Positions 17,610 to 25,988 of a stretch of DNA of 64,000 bases are shown here, piece by piece; positions within the stretch are counted from its first letter, which is position 1, and each line of letters starts with the position of its first letter. The notes below the pieces were generated by a model. That model saw only the letters and a list, made by a program, of their open reading frames with translations. It did not search any database and was not told the DNA's origin. Position numbers and translations under genes: made by a program. This DNA comes from Caldithrix sp. (GTDB lineage: Bacteria; Zhuqueibacterota; Zhuqueibacteria; Thermofontimicrobiales; Sulfurfontimicrobiaceae). The stretch spans positions 1-64,000 of the forward strand of contig DYKB01000025.1 of NCBI GenBank assembly GCA_020722815.1. The letters run 5' to 3'.

Positions 17610-18872
17610 TTATATCCCGAGTAAATTTTGCACGAAAAGTTCTTCAAATCCAATTTCATTTTCAAGAAAGGTTTTAATTTCGTTTTTATCAATCGGCCGG
17701 GAGATTGTTGAAAATCCATCAGCATCCCGTGCAATGAGCAAAATATCTTCCGGATCGGCATGTTTAATAATTTCAGGATTATGTGTCGTAATGATTATTT
17801 GTTTATTACGAGAAGCATCTTTCATAATATGAAGTAATTTTGAGATAAGATAAGGATGAATATTCCGTTCCGGTTCTTCGAGAATGGTTAAATTTTTTTT
17901 CTCAAAATATAAAGCAATAATGAGCAGAAAAATACTGATTGTCCCATCAGAAGCAAATGTAGCGGGCAAAAATTGCTTTTCAAAAAAGGATTCTTTCAAT
18001 TTGAAAACTAATGATTTATCAGCAAATTTTTCAATATCGAGATTGGAAATGAATGGTAAAATATCTTTGAGATGATTGAAAAGTTTTCGTTTGGAATCTT
18101 TCTGTTCGAGGATATTTTTTAAAACGATTGCCAGGTTTGTTCCATCTTCTTCCAGTTCGGCTTTACCGGTAATTGGTGTGGCACGTTTGGGTAATTTTGG
18201 GTCAAAATCATAAATTGCAATATTTCCAAAGATATCTTTCATCGGCGAAAAAATATTCGTTACAAATGATGACTGCAGAAGGAGCGTGTTTGAATCCAAA
18301 TGACTTTCCAGTAATAATGGCGGCCAAATATCACTTTCTTTTAATTGAATTTCGGCTGGTGCGTTTATCGCTGTAATAACCTTCCCATTTGTACGATTCA
18401 ATTGAATTTGGCCTTCCCCAAGCTGCTTTTTTTCTTCTATTTTTTTCCCACTCCTTTTGAGTTCGATAAATTTACAATTTAAAACAACATTTTCATTTCG
18501 AATTTCGAATCCCGGGCTTCTTTTTGTAAAATTCAATTCAAGCTCATAAATAATCTCGGTTATTTCCATGGACGGAAGCCGATTAGATTGACCTGTCATT
18601 AAAATCCGGCCTGATTCATGCTCAAAGGTGACACTTAAAGAAAAATTTTTCGTGAATCCAAGATTGATATTTCTTAAAAACTCAATTCCCCCCTGTAGCG
18701 ATATCGCATTTTCAAATCCAACTTCAATAATTTTCCTCAAAAATTGAAAAATTTGGACGAAGTTGGATTTTCCTGAAGCATTTGAACCGATGAGGATATT
18801 AAAATTTCCTAAATTAAGGTCAAGTTCTCGAAAACTTTTAAAATTTGCAATTTTTATATTTTTAATTACCAT
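17610..18872 (-). CDS. AAA family ATPase, RecF/OLD-like (AAA_21)
   Basis: A 420-residue ABC/SMC-type ATPase. The N-terminus reads IKIANFKSFRELDL and carries the P-loop GSNASGKSN (29-37). The C-terminal half has a signature-like ATFASDGT, Walker B LTILEEPERN, and the switch histidine in IITTHNPEII. It lacks the TOPRIM nuclease domain of full OLD proteins. Such stand-alone ATPases often belong to defence or DNA-repair modules, frequently with a partner gene, but none is adjacent here. It lies downstream of the CRISPR/repeat island, is isolated by gaps of about 400 and 350 bp, and is very AT-rich. Confidence 0.8.
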   Translation of the reverse strand: MVIKNIKIANFKSFRELDLNLGNFNILIGSNASGKSNFVQIFQFLRKIIEVGFENAISLQGGIEFLRNINLGFTKNFSLSVTFEHESGRILMTGQSNRLPSMEITEIIYELELNFTKRSPGFEIRNENVVLNCKFIELKRSGKKIEEKKQLGEGQIQLNRTNGKVITAINAPAEIQLKESDIWPPLLLESHLDSNTLLLQSSFVTNIFSPMKDIFGNIAIYDFDPKLPKRATPITGKAELEEDGTNLAIVLKNILEQKDSKRKLFNHLKDILPFISNLDIEKFADKSLVFKLKESFFEKQFLPATFASDGTISIFLLIIALYFEKKNLTILEEPERNIHPYLISKLLHIMKDASRNKQIIITTHNPEIIKHADPEDILLIARDADGFSTISRPIDKNEIKTFLENEIGFEELFVQNLLGI

Positions 18873-19222
18873 GGAACTTACATCTCGAAAACGAAAATAA
18901 AAGTTTTATATTAATTTTAATTGATCGTCCTGAATTCACGATAAAATTGGTTGCTTGATATCTCTAAATTTAACCTGATCTGAAGCTATAAGTTTCCTGG
19001 GCTAAATTGGCAACTGGATACTCAGGATAAATAAGATTCAATTTTCTGCTATTTAAAATCCAATTTAAATACAAAAATAAATCCTGGTTATCCAGCTCAT
19101 CCTGTAATCCTGTTCAGAAAAAAATCCCGAACCACACTGGTTTACCAAATCAAAAACCCAACCAATTCCAAATTTGAGCAAATACGAATCAGTCGGGCTT
19201 TGATCTGATTTAATTTATAAAA
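18873..19222. repeat. Intergenic region with ATCCTG-type repeat
   Basis: Around 19010-19110 the sequence carries GGATACTCAGGATAAATAAG and, further on, TCCTGGTTATCCAG and CATCCTGTAATCCTGTTC. This quasi-repetitive ATCCTG series is a known type of dispersed non-coding repeat. No gene was seen. Confidence 0.4.
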
Positions 19223-20368
19223 TTATTTAGATATTTCAACCCATTGACGCGAATTAGCCGATTGTTCAACCGCCTCGAGCACCTGCTGGCACTTGACACC
19301 GTCCACAAAATCGGGATGAAATTCTTTGTTTTCCACAATCGCCGTCACAAAATTCGCCACTTCGACGATAAAAGAATCACCATAGCCAATACCATGACCT
19401 GGAGGCCAGGGCCCACCGGCAAACGGATGGGTATTTTCCGTGACGATAATTTTGGTAAAGCCCTGTTCATTCACCGGCCGGGTGCGATCAAAGAAATAGA
19501 GGAAATTATGTTCCTCAAAGTCCCACATCAGCGACCCTTTTTCACCATTGATTTCAATATGATTGGCATTTTTCCGGCCGGTAGCAAAACGAGTGGCCTC
19601 ATAACAGCCGGTTGCGCCATTATCGAATTCACTCAGGAAGTTTGTCACATCATCAACGGTCACTTTCGCCTTTGGCCCGGTTGGATTTTCAGGATTGATG
19701 CGCTCGGTGATGATGGTCTTCATATTTCCGACCACACGGGTGAACTCCATACCGGTAATAAATCGGGTAGCATCGATGGAATGGGCCGCAATATCGCCCA
19801 ATGCACCCGATCCAGCCAGCTTTTTATCGAGGCGCCAAACCATGGCGAAATCCGGATCGACAATCCAGTCCTGGGCATAACGGGCATGGACATGAAAAAT
19901 CTTGCCGAGTTTTCCTTCATCCACAAATTTTTTGGCCAGTGCTTGCGATGGCGTTGAACGATACGAAAACCCACAGCAATGACGAACACCTGCTTTATTG
20001 ACAGCATCCAGCATCGCCTCTGATTCGGCGAGCGTATTCGCCAATGGTTTTTCGCAAAGGACATGTTTGCCGTGTTTGGCCGCTTCAATCACCATGTCTT
20101 TGTGTAAAAAACCAGGAGTCGCGACATCAATCAAATCGATATCGTCACGACTCACAATTTTGTGCCAATCCGTTTCAACACTTTCCCAGCCGAAATTATC
20201 GGCGAATTTTTTTAAATTAGCTTCGGTATCTTTGGCGCAGACGGCACGCATGACCACTTTGCAGGGCAGTTCCAGCCACAAACCCGCATTCCGGAATGCA
20301 TTGGAATGCGTTTTCCCCATAAACTGATGACCAATCAGGCCAACGCGTATCTCTTTTGGTTTGGACAT
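19223..20368 (-). CDS. Gfo/Idh/MocA family oxidoreductase
   Basis: NAD(P)-dependent sugar or cyclitol dehydrogenase. The Rossmann start reads RVGLIGHQFMGKTHSNAF, followed by the family signature CEKPLANTLAESEAML with the catalytic-region lysine, and a C-terminal alpha/beta domain with DIAAHSIDATRF. Length, 381 residues, is normal. No signal peptide. It is monocistronic; the DUF2202 gene upstream has its own terminator. The substrate cannot be deduced; the family covers myo-inositol, glucose and amino-sugar derivatives. Confidence 0.9.
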   Translation of the reverse strand: MSKPKEIRVGLIGHQFMGKTHSNAFRNAGLWLELPCKVVMRAVCAKDTEANLKKFADNFGWESVETDWHKIVSRDDIDLIDVATPGFLHKDMVIEAAKHGKHVLCEKPLANTLAESEAMLDAVNKAGVRHCCGFSYRSTPSQALAKKFVDEGKLGKIFHVHARYAQDWIVDPDFAMVWRLDKKLAGSGALGDIAAHSIDATRFITGMEFTRVVGNMKTIITERINPENPTGPKAKVTVDDVTNFLSEFDNGATGCYEATRFATGRKNANHIEINGEKGSLMWDFEEHNFLYFFDRTRPVNEQGFTKIIVTENTHPFAGGPWPPGHGIGYGDSFIVEVANFVTAIVENKEFHPDFVDGVKCQQVLEAVEQSANSRQWVEISK

Positions 20369-20663
20369 ACATTTTCCTTTCAGTTTTGTAGATTGAATCT
20401 TTTTTTCTGAAAAATTTATTCAGTCCTTGATTAAGCTTAAGTAATATTTTGAGAATCAAATTCTTTCAACTTTATGATCCAAATTAACAAAAACCGGATG
20501 ATTTTAAACTCATTGAAAATTTTCGCGTTAAATGAAAGGCATTCTGAAGCAAAATAATAACAGATTATTTTTTGAAAATCAAGAGAATTTTTTATGAATC
20601 TTCCACTTGCATTCAGAAAATTGGTTTGATTATATGGCAGATGGGGAAGCGGGATGAAAATAA
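20369..20663. other. Intergenic stretch, no gene seen
   Basis: AT-rich gap upstream of the Gfo/Idh gene; it probably holds its promoter. No RNA gene or repeat was recognised. Confidence 0.5.
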
Positions 20664-20719
20664 AAAACCGACTCCATCATTATGAAAATTCCTTATCAAA
20701 AGATGATGAAATCGGTTTT
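20664..20719 (-). terminator. Terminator of the DUF2202 gene
   Basis: On the minus strand AAAACCGATTTCATCAT pairs imperfectly with ATGATGGAGTCGGTTTT and is followed by T-rich sequence. It lies just past the stop of 20743-21843. Confidence 0.8.
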
Positions 20720-20742
20720 GAGGACACTTTGTGAACAAAAAT

Positions 20743-21843
20743 TTATTTAATGAGTGAAAATCGCTGTGTCAAAGAATGATCACCGGCCTGAATGTGATAA
20801 AAATAGATCCCACTGGTTACGGCCGTTCCGGCGGTATCCCGTGCATCCCAAGCCTGTTGGTGATTGCCGGCTGATTGGTACCCCATATCATAGGCCCGAA
20901 TCAATTGACCCTGAATGTTGTAGATGGACAATCGTACCGGGGCAGCATCACTTATTTCATACACAATTTGGGTGCTCGGATTTGCCGGATTTGGAAAATT
21001 TGAAGCGCGAAGTCCGGATCCCTTGCCATTTCGATTCCGATTATTCAATGAATCAGCATCCGGATTTCGGGGGCAATCGCCATTTCCAGCGCCATAACCA
21101 GGGCGACCATTTCGGCCATTACCACGACCGCGCCCCATTTGACCAACCGGATTACCATCAGCATCCACCCGGCCGCGTTCGTGAGACGTGGTGACGATTT
21201 TTTCCAGCTCGGCCGCATCGATATATTGCGCCGTATATTCCACGCCCAAGGCTTTCAGTTGCGCATAGAAACTTCGAAGATGATTTCGTGAGCCTTTCAT
21301 CAAATTTTGATAAACCGTGCGGATATCCAGATTGTCAATTTCATTTAAAGCTTTTTGTAAATCCGAAATATCCAGATCTTCGATTGTTGCACCGACTTTA
21401 TCCGCTTCAACTAATGAAACTTTCCCGGCGGCTACCAGATCGGTATACAGCTTTTGTAAATCTTCATTGGTAAATACACCGACAGTTTCCTGATAAGGGT
21501 CAGCGAGTTCGTAGCGGTTAAGCAGCCGACCAATCTGCGTTGTATGCTGCATTTCCGATCTGGCAATATTTCGGAAAATTGGTGATTTCCATTGTTCATA
21601 AAGTGCCAGATATACATCATGTGCCAGTTTTTCTTCTTCACGCATAAAAGCCAGACTGGATTTTTCAAAATCGCTCAATTCTGCTTTCGGCAGGGAATCC
21701 AGACAGACGCCATCACCATTTCCGCCGCCCATCCGTCTTCCATGACCACGTCCTTGCGCCATTATCGAGGTCGCCAACAGTGTTAAAACCAGCATCCCAA
21801 CCAAAAATCGGGAAAAGTGTTGATAGAAATTATTTTGTTTCAT
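20743..21843 (-). CDS. Secreted DUF2202 ferritin-like protein with T9SS sorting domain
   Basis: 366 residues. A Sec signal peptide (FLVGMLVLTLLATSIMAQ) precedes a glycine/arginine-rich linker. Residues 55-215 form a DUF2202 domain, a ferritin-like helical bundle, with the likely metal ligands in MREEEKLAHDVY and ARSEMQHT. A second Gly/Arg/Asn-rich linker follows. The C-terminal 80 residues carry ASNFPNPANPSTQIVYEI, a T9SS sorting domain. DUF2202 proteins are usually small periplasmic or archaeal proteins; anchoring one to the outer surface is unusual. Iron or redox binding is an inference from fold only. Confidence 0.85.
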   Translation of the reverse strand: MKQNNFYQHFSRFLVGMLVLTLLATSIMAQGRGHGRRMGGGNGDGVCLDSLPKAELSDFEKSSLAFMREEEKLAHDVYLALYEQWKSPIFRNIARSEMQHTTQIGRLLNRYELADPYQETVGVFTNEDLQKLYTDLVAAGKVSLVEADKVGATIEDLDISDLQKALNEIDNLDIRTVYQNLMKGSRNHLRSFYAQLKALGVEYTAQYIDAAELEKIVTTSHERGRVDADGNPVGQMGRGRGNGRNGRPGYGAGNGDCPRNPDADSLNNRNRNGKGSGLRASNFPNPANPSTQIVYEISDAAPVRLSIYNIQGQLIRAYDMGYQSAGNHQQAWDARDTAGTAVTSGIYFYHIQAGDHSLTQRFSLIK

Positions 21844-22124
21844 TTTGAGTCTCCTGTATGTTAATTTTAAAAGTGAATTATTTCACTTTTCTTTAATACA
21901 AGAGATATGCCAAAAAAATGAAACCTCTTTACTATTTGTATATTATAAATTTAAATCATTTTCTTAAAATTGGTTAATTAATTAAATTCGACTAAAATGA
22001 CGAAATGACTCGACTATTTGGGCGAAGCAGCGCGATATGAAGTCGAAAAAATGCAATGAACCTTTAGCGGAAAAGTTCGTATTAATTTGTTCATAGTAAA
22101 TTCTATATCATAAGGAGAAAAATT

Positions 22125-22529
22125 TTGAGAAATTTAAAAATTCTGATCTTTATTCTATTCTGCGTGGGATTGATACTTTCCTGCTAACCAACGCCTCAAA
22201 TTGGTGGACCAATTGATGCCTCGAAATTGAAAGATGGTACTTTTGAAGGTGAGTTTAGTGGCGGGCCGAATAAGGCAAAAGTACGCGTCACTATTGAAAA
22301 TCAGCAAATCACAAAAGTTGAAATTTTAGAACATGATGCCTGGCGCGGAAAAAAAGCCGTTCCAACTATTCCAGATCGGATTGTCAAAAAACAATCAACT
22401 TCGGTGGATGCGGTCACTGGTGCCACAAATAGCAGCCATGTGATTATGAATGCGGTTCAGAAGGTGATTGAGAAGTCATATTCGAAGATACCTGAACCTG
22501 ATAGCTTGGGCCAAAAAATTACATTTTAA
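22125..22529 (+). pseudogene. FMN-binding domain lipoprotein interrupted by TAA after the lipobox
   Basis: From a TTG at 22125 (AAGGAG upstream) the frame encodes a lipoprotein signal peptide ending GLILSC, then meets TAA at 22185-22187. The same frame continues without a break as P-T-P-Q-I-G-G-P and a complete FMN-binding domain: a covalent-flavin motif VDAVTGATNSS lies near residues 89-99, where threonine would carry FMN as in RnfG/NqrC. CAA (Gln) to TAA is one transition away and Gln commonly follows lipobox cysteine. It may be a recent nonsense mutation, an assembly error or recoding. The end overlaps the convergent YhcH gene by 11 bp. Otherwise the gene looks intact. Confidence 0.75.
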
Positions 22530-22965
22530 CTTTCACCACAACTTTCTTAACTTGTTGTGGTTTATTAATCGCGATTTGAGGCTTATGGACATCTTGTGGT
22601 GCCAAAAGCATAAAAGTACCTTCCGGAACCGGAATCATTGTGCCTTCCCCTTCCAGAAACACAATATCCTTCTCGTCATTGTACTCGCCCGGCTTCATCG
22701 AATCGGGACTGGCATATCCGATGAGTTCTTCGCCGGTCACAACATACTGAATATCCATATAACGCCGATGCGCTTCCCAACGCCCTTCGGCGGGCAATTT
22801 GGTCATATATTCCTGGACTATCGCAAAGATATTTTGCCCGTCGATTTCGTACTTGCCTTCTGCTACTTTGGTGAAATCGGTTTTTTGAAGATATTCAAAT
22901 GCCTTTTTAAGACGAGGATGTGTCGGTTCATAAAATGCTGCATTTTTAAGTTGATCACAAATCAT
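22519..22965 (-). CDS. YhcH/YjgK/YiaL family protein
   Basis: A 148-residue single-domain cupin-like protein of the family formerly called beta-galactosidase subunit beta. It has the typical EAHRRYMDIQYVVTGEE block and a C-terminal APQDVHKPQIA with the metal-binding histidine. Members are linked to sialic acid or other sugar catabolism, probably as anomerases, but no sugar genes are adjacent. Its stop overlaps the tail of the FMN-binding gene. Upstream lies the second GTAACC element, so its promoter must fit in about 150 bp. Confidence 0.9.
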   Translation of the reverse strand: MICDQLKNAAFYEPTHPRLKKAFEYLQKTDFTKVAEGKYEIDGQNIFAIVQEYMTKLPAEGRWEAHRRYMDIQYVVTGEELIGYASPDSMKPGEYNDEKDIVFLEGEGTMIPVPEGTFMLLAPQDVHKPQIAINKPQQVKKVVVKVKM

Positions 22966-23117
22966 TTTATCTTCCTTTCAATTTAATAAGAGGTCTTGCG
23001 ATGAAATAGAGGAGATAAAGTTACTAAAATAATTCTGCATTTTCAAATTAAAATTCAAGAAAATTTGTAAAACTTAAGCATATCAATCCTGATTGAGGGA
23101 TCGGAATGAAAAGTTTT

Positions 23118-23591
23118 GTAACCGATCACAGGGAATAGTATCAAATTTGTTGTGTCGCCGGTTTTACTGATTATGAAGGTTAATAAGGTTTTTAATCAAC
23201 CAGGCCGCAAGATCAAACCCAATCGACCTTATTGACCTTAGTAACAATTCGAGGGTCCCTGCAATTTAACCTTATGACCTTATTGCTTCATTTGATTATC
23301 ATCACCAATAAGGGAATAAGGTTGGTGGTGTCCCGGGTTTGGCGGATTACTAAGGTTAATAAGGTGTTACCTCAACCAACCGGATGGGTCAAATCCAGCC
23401 AACGTTATCTTTCGCAATCTTTTTCAGCGACAATGTCGGATGACAACATTCAATAAAGTGTTCACCCTTTTCAGCAAAGCTGATCTTTTGATGAGGCGCA
23501 GTCGGCTTGAGGATATTCTGGCAGACTTTATCCACCGCTGCTCTGGACACAAAAAATGAAAATTGTTTGCTTTCACCCGGTGATCGGTTAC
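23118..23591 (+). mobile_element. 474-bp GTAACC-type non-autonomous element, full copy 2
   Basis: Same length, orientation and ends as 16739-17212, with about fifteen base differences. Flanking octamers AAAGTTTT and CTGACAGA do not match, so the target duplication is lost or the copy arose by recombination. It lies between the YhcH gene start and the end of the phosphodiesterase gene, 34 bp from the latter. Confidence 0.88.
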
Positions 23592-23625
23592 CTGACAGAT
23601 AAAACTGCAAATTTTCAATCCATCG

Positions 23626-24105
23626 TTATATTTCTATGATCTCAACTTTATTGGTAATCATATTCCAGGTAGCAATTGTGCTTTGATTGGTCAACCATCC
23701 GCCACATTCACCCGGATTTATCACCACCACCCCATTTTCCTGCCGGACATCAATTTCATGCGTATGTCCATAAATAATACAATCATAAGCACTACTTTGA
23801 ATTAATGCTTGCAAAGCATAGGGTTCATGACAGATTAATATTTTTTTCTCGGCAACTTTTATCTGATATGGTGCCTGATGAATCGAATCACCCAGCATCC
23901 AGGAAAGTCCCAACCGTTCTCCATCATTATTCCCGAAAACAACTAATAGCTTGGCTCGCAGCAATCCGAATTCTTTGGCAGCAAAAGGAGAGACAATATC
24001 ACCAGCATGAATAACCAACTCAATATTATTTTCATTGAAAAAATTGATCGCCTTTTTAATCTTCGGTAAATTGTCATGTGAATCACTCATCACACCGATA
24101 TGCAT
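23626..24105 (-). CDS. YfcE/MJ0936-type metallophosphodiesterase
   Basis: A 159-residue calcineurin-like phosphoesterase. Metal-binding motifs appear in order: MSDSHDN (Asp-x-His), VIHAGDI (GD), FGNNDGE (GNxD), CHEPYAL (GH-like position read as CHE), and YGHTHEID (GHTH). Family members hydrolyse cyclic nucleotides or other phosphodiesters. Last gene of a likely operon with the NTF2-like gene (3-bp gap) and the sigma-54 regulator upstream. Confidence 0.9.
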   Translation of the reverse strand: MHIGVMSDSHDNLPKIKKAINFFNENNIELVIHAGDIVSPFAAKEFGLLRAKLLVVFGNNDGERLGLSWMLGDSIHQAPYQIKVAEKKILICHEPYALQALIQSSAYDCIIYGHTHEIDVRQENGVVVINPGECGGWLTNQSTIATWNMITNKVEIIEI

Positions 24106-24108
24106 ATA

Positions 24109-24546
24109 TTATCCTCCCATTTCTTCAGCATTTTCAAAAATATTTACTGATTGTGCCGGTGAAATATGCAGGTGAATTAACAGCCATTTTAATGCCTGTT
24201 TTACAAAAAAGATAGTCACCCAAAAGACTTTTTCTTCACCTTCCGACGCAGAACAAATCACCACTTTTTCCTGATAACGCGCCCAGCCAAAATTTTCACC
24301 CGCTTCAACATGAATCGGTACGGATAAAAGTTTAAAATTTTTACAATTCGTAAAGATATTTTCTAATCCAAAGATACTGGACTCCCGATTATACACGCGT
24401 CCATCAGGCCCAAAACATTGAAATTCATCAGCGAGAAAGCGATTCATTACCTGAGCATTTTTTAATTCAAAGGCTTTTCGGATCGCATTGACAATTCCTC
24501 TGAGGGCCACTTCAGTTACCTGCTTTGAATAGTGCTGCGCTGTCAT
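24109..24546 (-). CDS. SnoaL/NTF2-like protein
   Basis: A 145-residue small protein with the layout of NTF2-like folds: an N-terminal helix (AIRKAFELKNAQVMNRFL) followed by beta-rich sequence with DEFQCFGPDGRV and WVTIFFVKQALKWLLIHLH, typical of DUF4440/SnoaL-like ketosteroid-isomerase-fold proteins. No catalytic residue pattern is diagnostic, so function is unknown. I start at 24546 because AGGAGG is spaced five bases from it; the longer frame uses that site as codons. It lies between the sigma-54 regulator (64 bp) and the phosphodiesterase. Confidence 0.75.
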   Translation of the reverse strand: MTAQHYSKQVTEVALRGIVNAIRKAFELKNAQVMNRFLADEFQCFGPDGRVYNRESSIFGLENIFTNCKNFKLLSVPIHVEAGENFGWARYQEKVVICSASEGEEKVFWVTIFFVKQALKWLLIHLHISPAQSVNIFENAEEMGG

Positions 24547-24610
24547 TCTATCCTCCTGCAACTGCTTTGAAGAGGTCTCATTATAAAATTTAGTTAGTAA
24601 AATTCCGGGA

Positions 24611-25963
24611 CTAACCCAATCGCTCCATCATTGAATAAAGTTTTCGACGTGTAATCCCTAATAATTTTGCGGCCTTGCTTTTATTTCCATGTGCGCGTAC
24701 CAGTGCCTGATTGATCAATCCTTTTTCAACATCCTCCAGCGAGATACCTTCTTCTGGAATTTCAAACGCAAAACCTGGATTTTCCTCAATATATAATTGT
24801 GGTGGCAAATCTTTCGGGGTAATTTCAGCCTCACCGACCATAATTAAGAGTCGTTCAAGGATATTTTCCAATTCACGCACATTACCGGGCCAACTATAAT
24901 TCATCATCAATTTTAAAGCGCGTTTATCGATTTTTGTTAAATCGGTTTGATGCTTTTTTAAAAAATGTTCAATAAGTAAAGGGATGTCTTCTTTTCGTTC
25001 GCGTAACGGGGGGAGATTAATGGGAAATACATTAATTCGATAGTAAAGATCTTCACGAAAAGTCCCCTGTTTTAGCAAATCTTCGAGGTTGCGGTTTGTG
25101 GCAGCAATCGTCCGCGCCTGAATTTTAATGGTTTCCGTCCCACCCAGGCGTACAATTTCTTTAGATTGCAGGACACGTAATAATTTCACCTGCGTGGCCG
25201 CTGAAATATCACCGATTTCATCCAAAAATATGCTTCCTTTTCCAGCCAGTTCAAAGCGGCCGATTTTTCGCTTATCCGCCCCGGTAAAAGCACCACGCTC
25301 ATAACCAAAGAGTTCACTCTCGAGTAAACTTTCCGGCAGTGCACCACAATTAACCGCAACAAAAGGCTCTTTAAGCCGCGGGCTTTGTTGATGAATCGCA
25401 TTGGCCACCAGTTCTTTACCGGTACCACTTTCTCCACGAATTATTACGGTGGTATCGCTGGCGGCTACTTTTTCGATCATTCGAAATACATGTTGCATCG
25501 CGCCACTCTGGCCAATCATATTGGTCATCGAATAGCGTTCTTTCAAACGCTCTTTCAACGCTAAATTTTCTGATGCCAGTGCTTTCTTCTCTAAAATTCG
25601 TCTGACGCGTAACTTCAATTCGGCCATTTCAAATGGCTTCAGAATATAATCATACGCACCCTTTTTCATTGCATCCACGGCCGTTTGAGCGGTTGCATAC
25701 GCAGTCATCAGAATAACTTCAGTCGCGGGATTCATTCGTTTGATATCTTCAAGAAGGGATAAACCATCTCGTCCTGGCATTTTCAGGTCTGTAATAACAA
25801 GATCAAAAACACCTTCTGAAAATTTTTTAAGGCCCGCGTTCCCATCAAAAGTCATTTCAATCTGGTGACCGTCAACTTCCAGTCCGGCTTTCAGGACCAG
25901 ACACATGCGTTGTTCATCGTCGATAACCAGTATTTTACCACTCAGTTTATCTTTCATCGTCAC
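24611..25963 (-). CDS. NtrC-family sigma-54-dependent response regulator
   Basis: 450 residues in three domains: receiver (1-125) with phosphoacceptor aspartate in VITDLKMPG, AAA+ sigma-54 activator (145-375) with Walker A GESGTGKE, GAFTGA loop, and Walker B IFLDEIGDI, and a C-terminal Fis-type helix-turn-helix (KSKAAKLLGITRRKLY). It activates sigma-54 promoters when phosphorylated. No histidine kinase is next to it; the orphan kinase at 13942-15282 is a possible but unproven partner. Transcribed after cas6 with a 25-bp gap, so the two may share a transcript. Confidence 0.93.
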   Translation of the reverse strand: MTMKDKLSGKILVIDDEQRMCLVLKAGLEVDGHQIEMTFDGNAGLKKFSEGVFDLVITDLKMPGRDGLSLLEDIKRMNPATEVILMTAYATAQTAVDAMKKGAYDYILKPFEMAELKLRVRRILEKKALASENLALKERLKERYSMTNMIGQSGAMQHVFRMIEKVAASDTTVIIRGESGTGKELVANAIHQQSPRLKEPFVAVNCGALPESLLESELFGYERGAFTGADKRKIGRFELAGKGSIFLDEIGDISAATQVKLLRVLQSKEIVRLGGTETIKIQARTIAATNRNLEDLLKQGTFREDLYYRINVFPINLPPLRERKEDIPLLIEHFLKKHQTDLTKIDKRALKLMMNYSWPGNVRELENILERLLIMVGEAEITPKDLPPQLYIEENPGFAFEIPEEGISLEDVEKGLINQALVRAHGNKSKAAKLLGITRRKLYSMMERLG

Positions 25964-25988
25964 CTGTCAATTAAATATTATAAAATAT

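Noticed and set aside
16739..23591. A composite transposon bounded by the two 474-bp copies
   Set aside because: The copies are in direct orientation and non-autonomous, and cargo genes are not linked in function; no shared flanking duplication supports movement as one unit.
13942..25963. Histidine kinase and sigma-54 regulator as a cognate pair
   Set aside because: They are 9 kb apart on opposite strands; nothing in the sequence links them.
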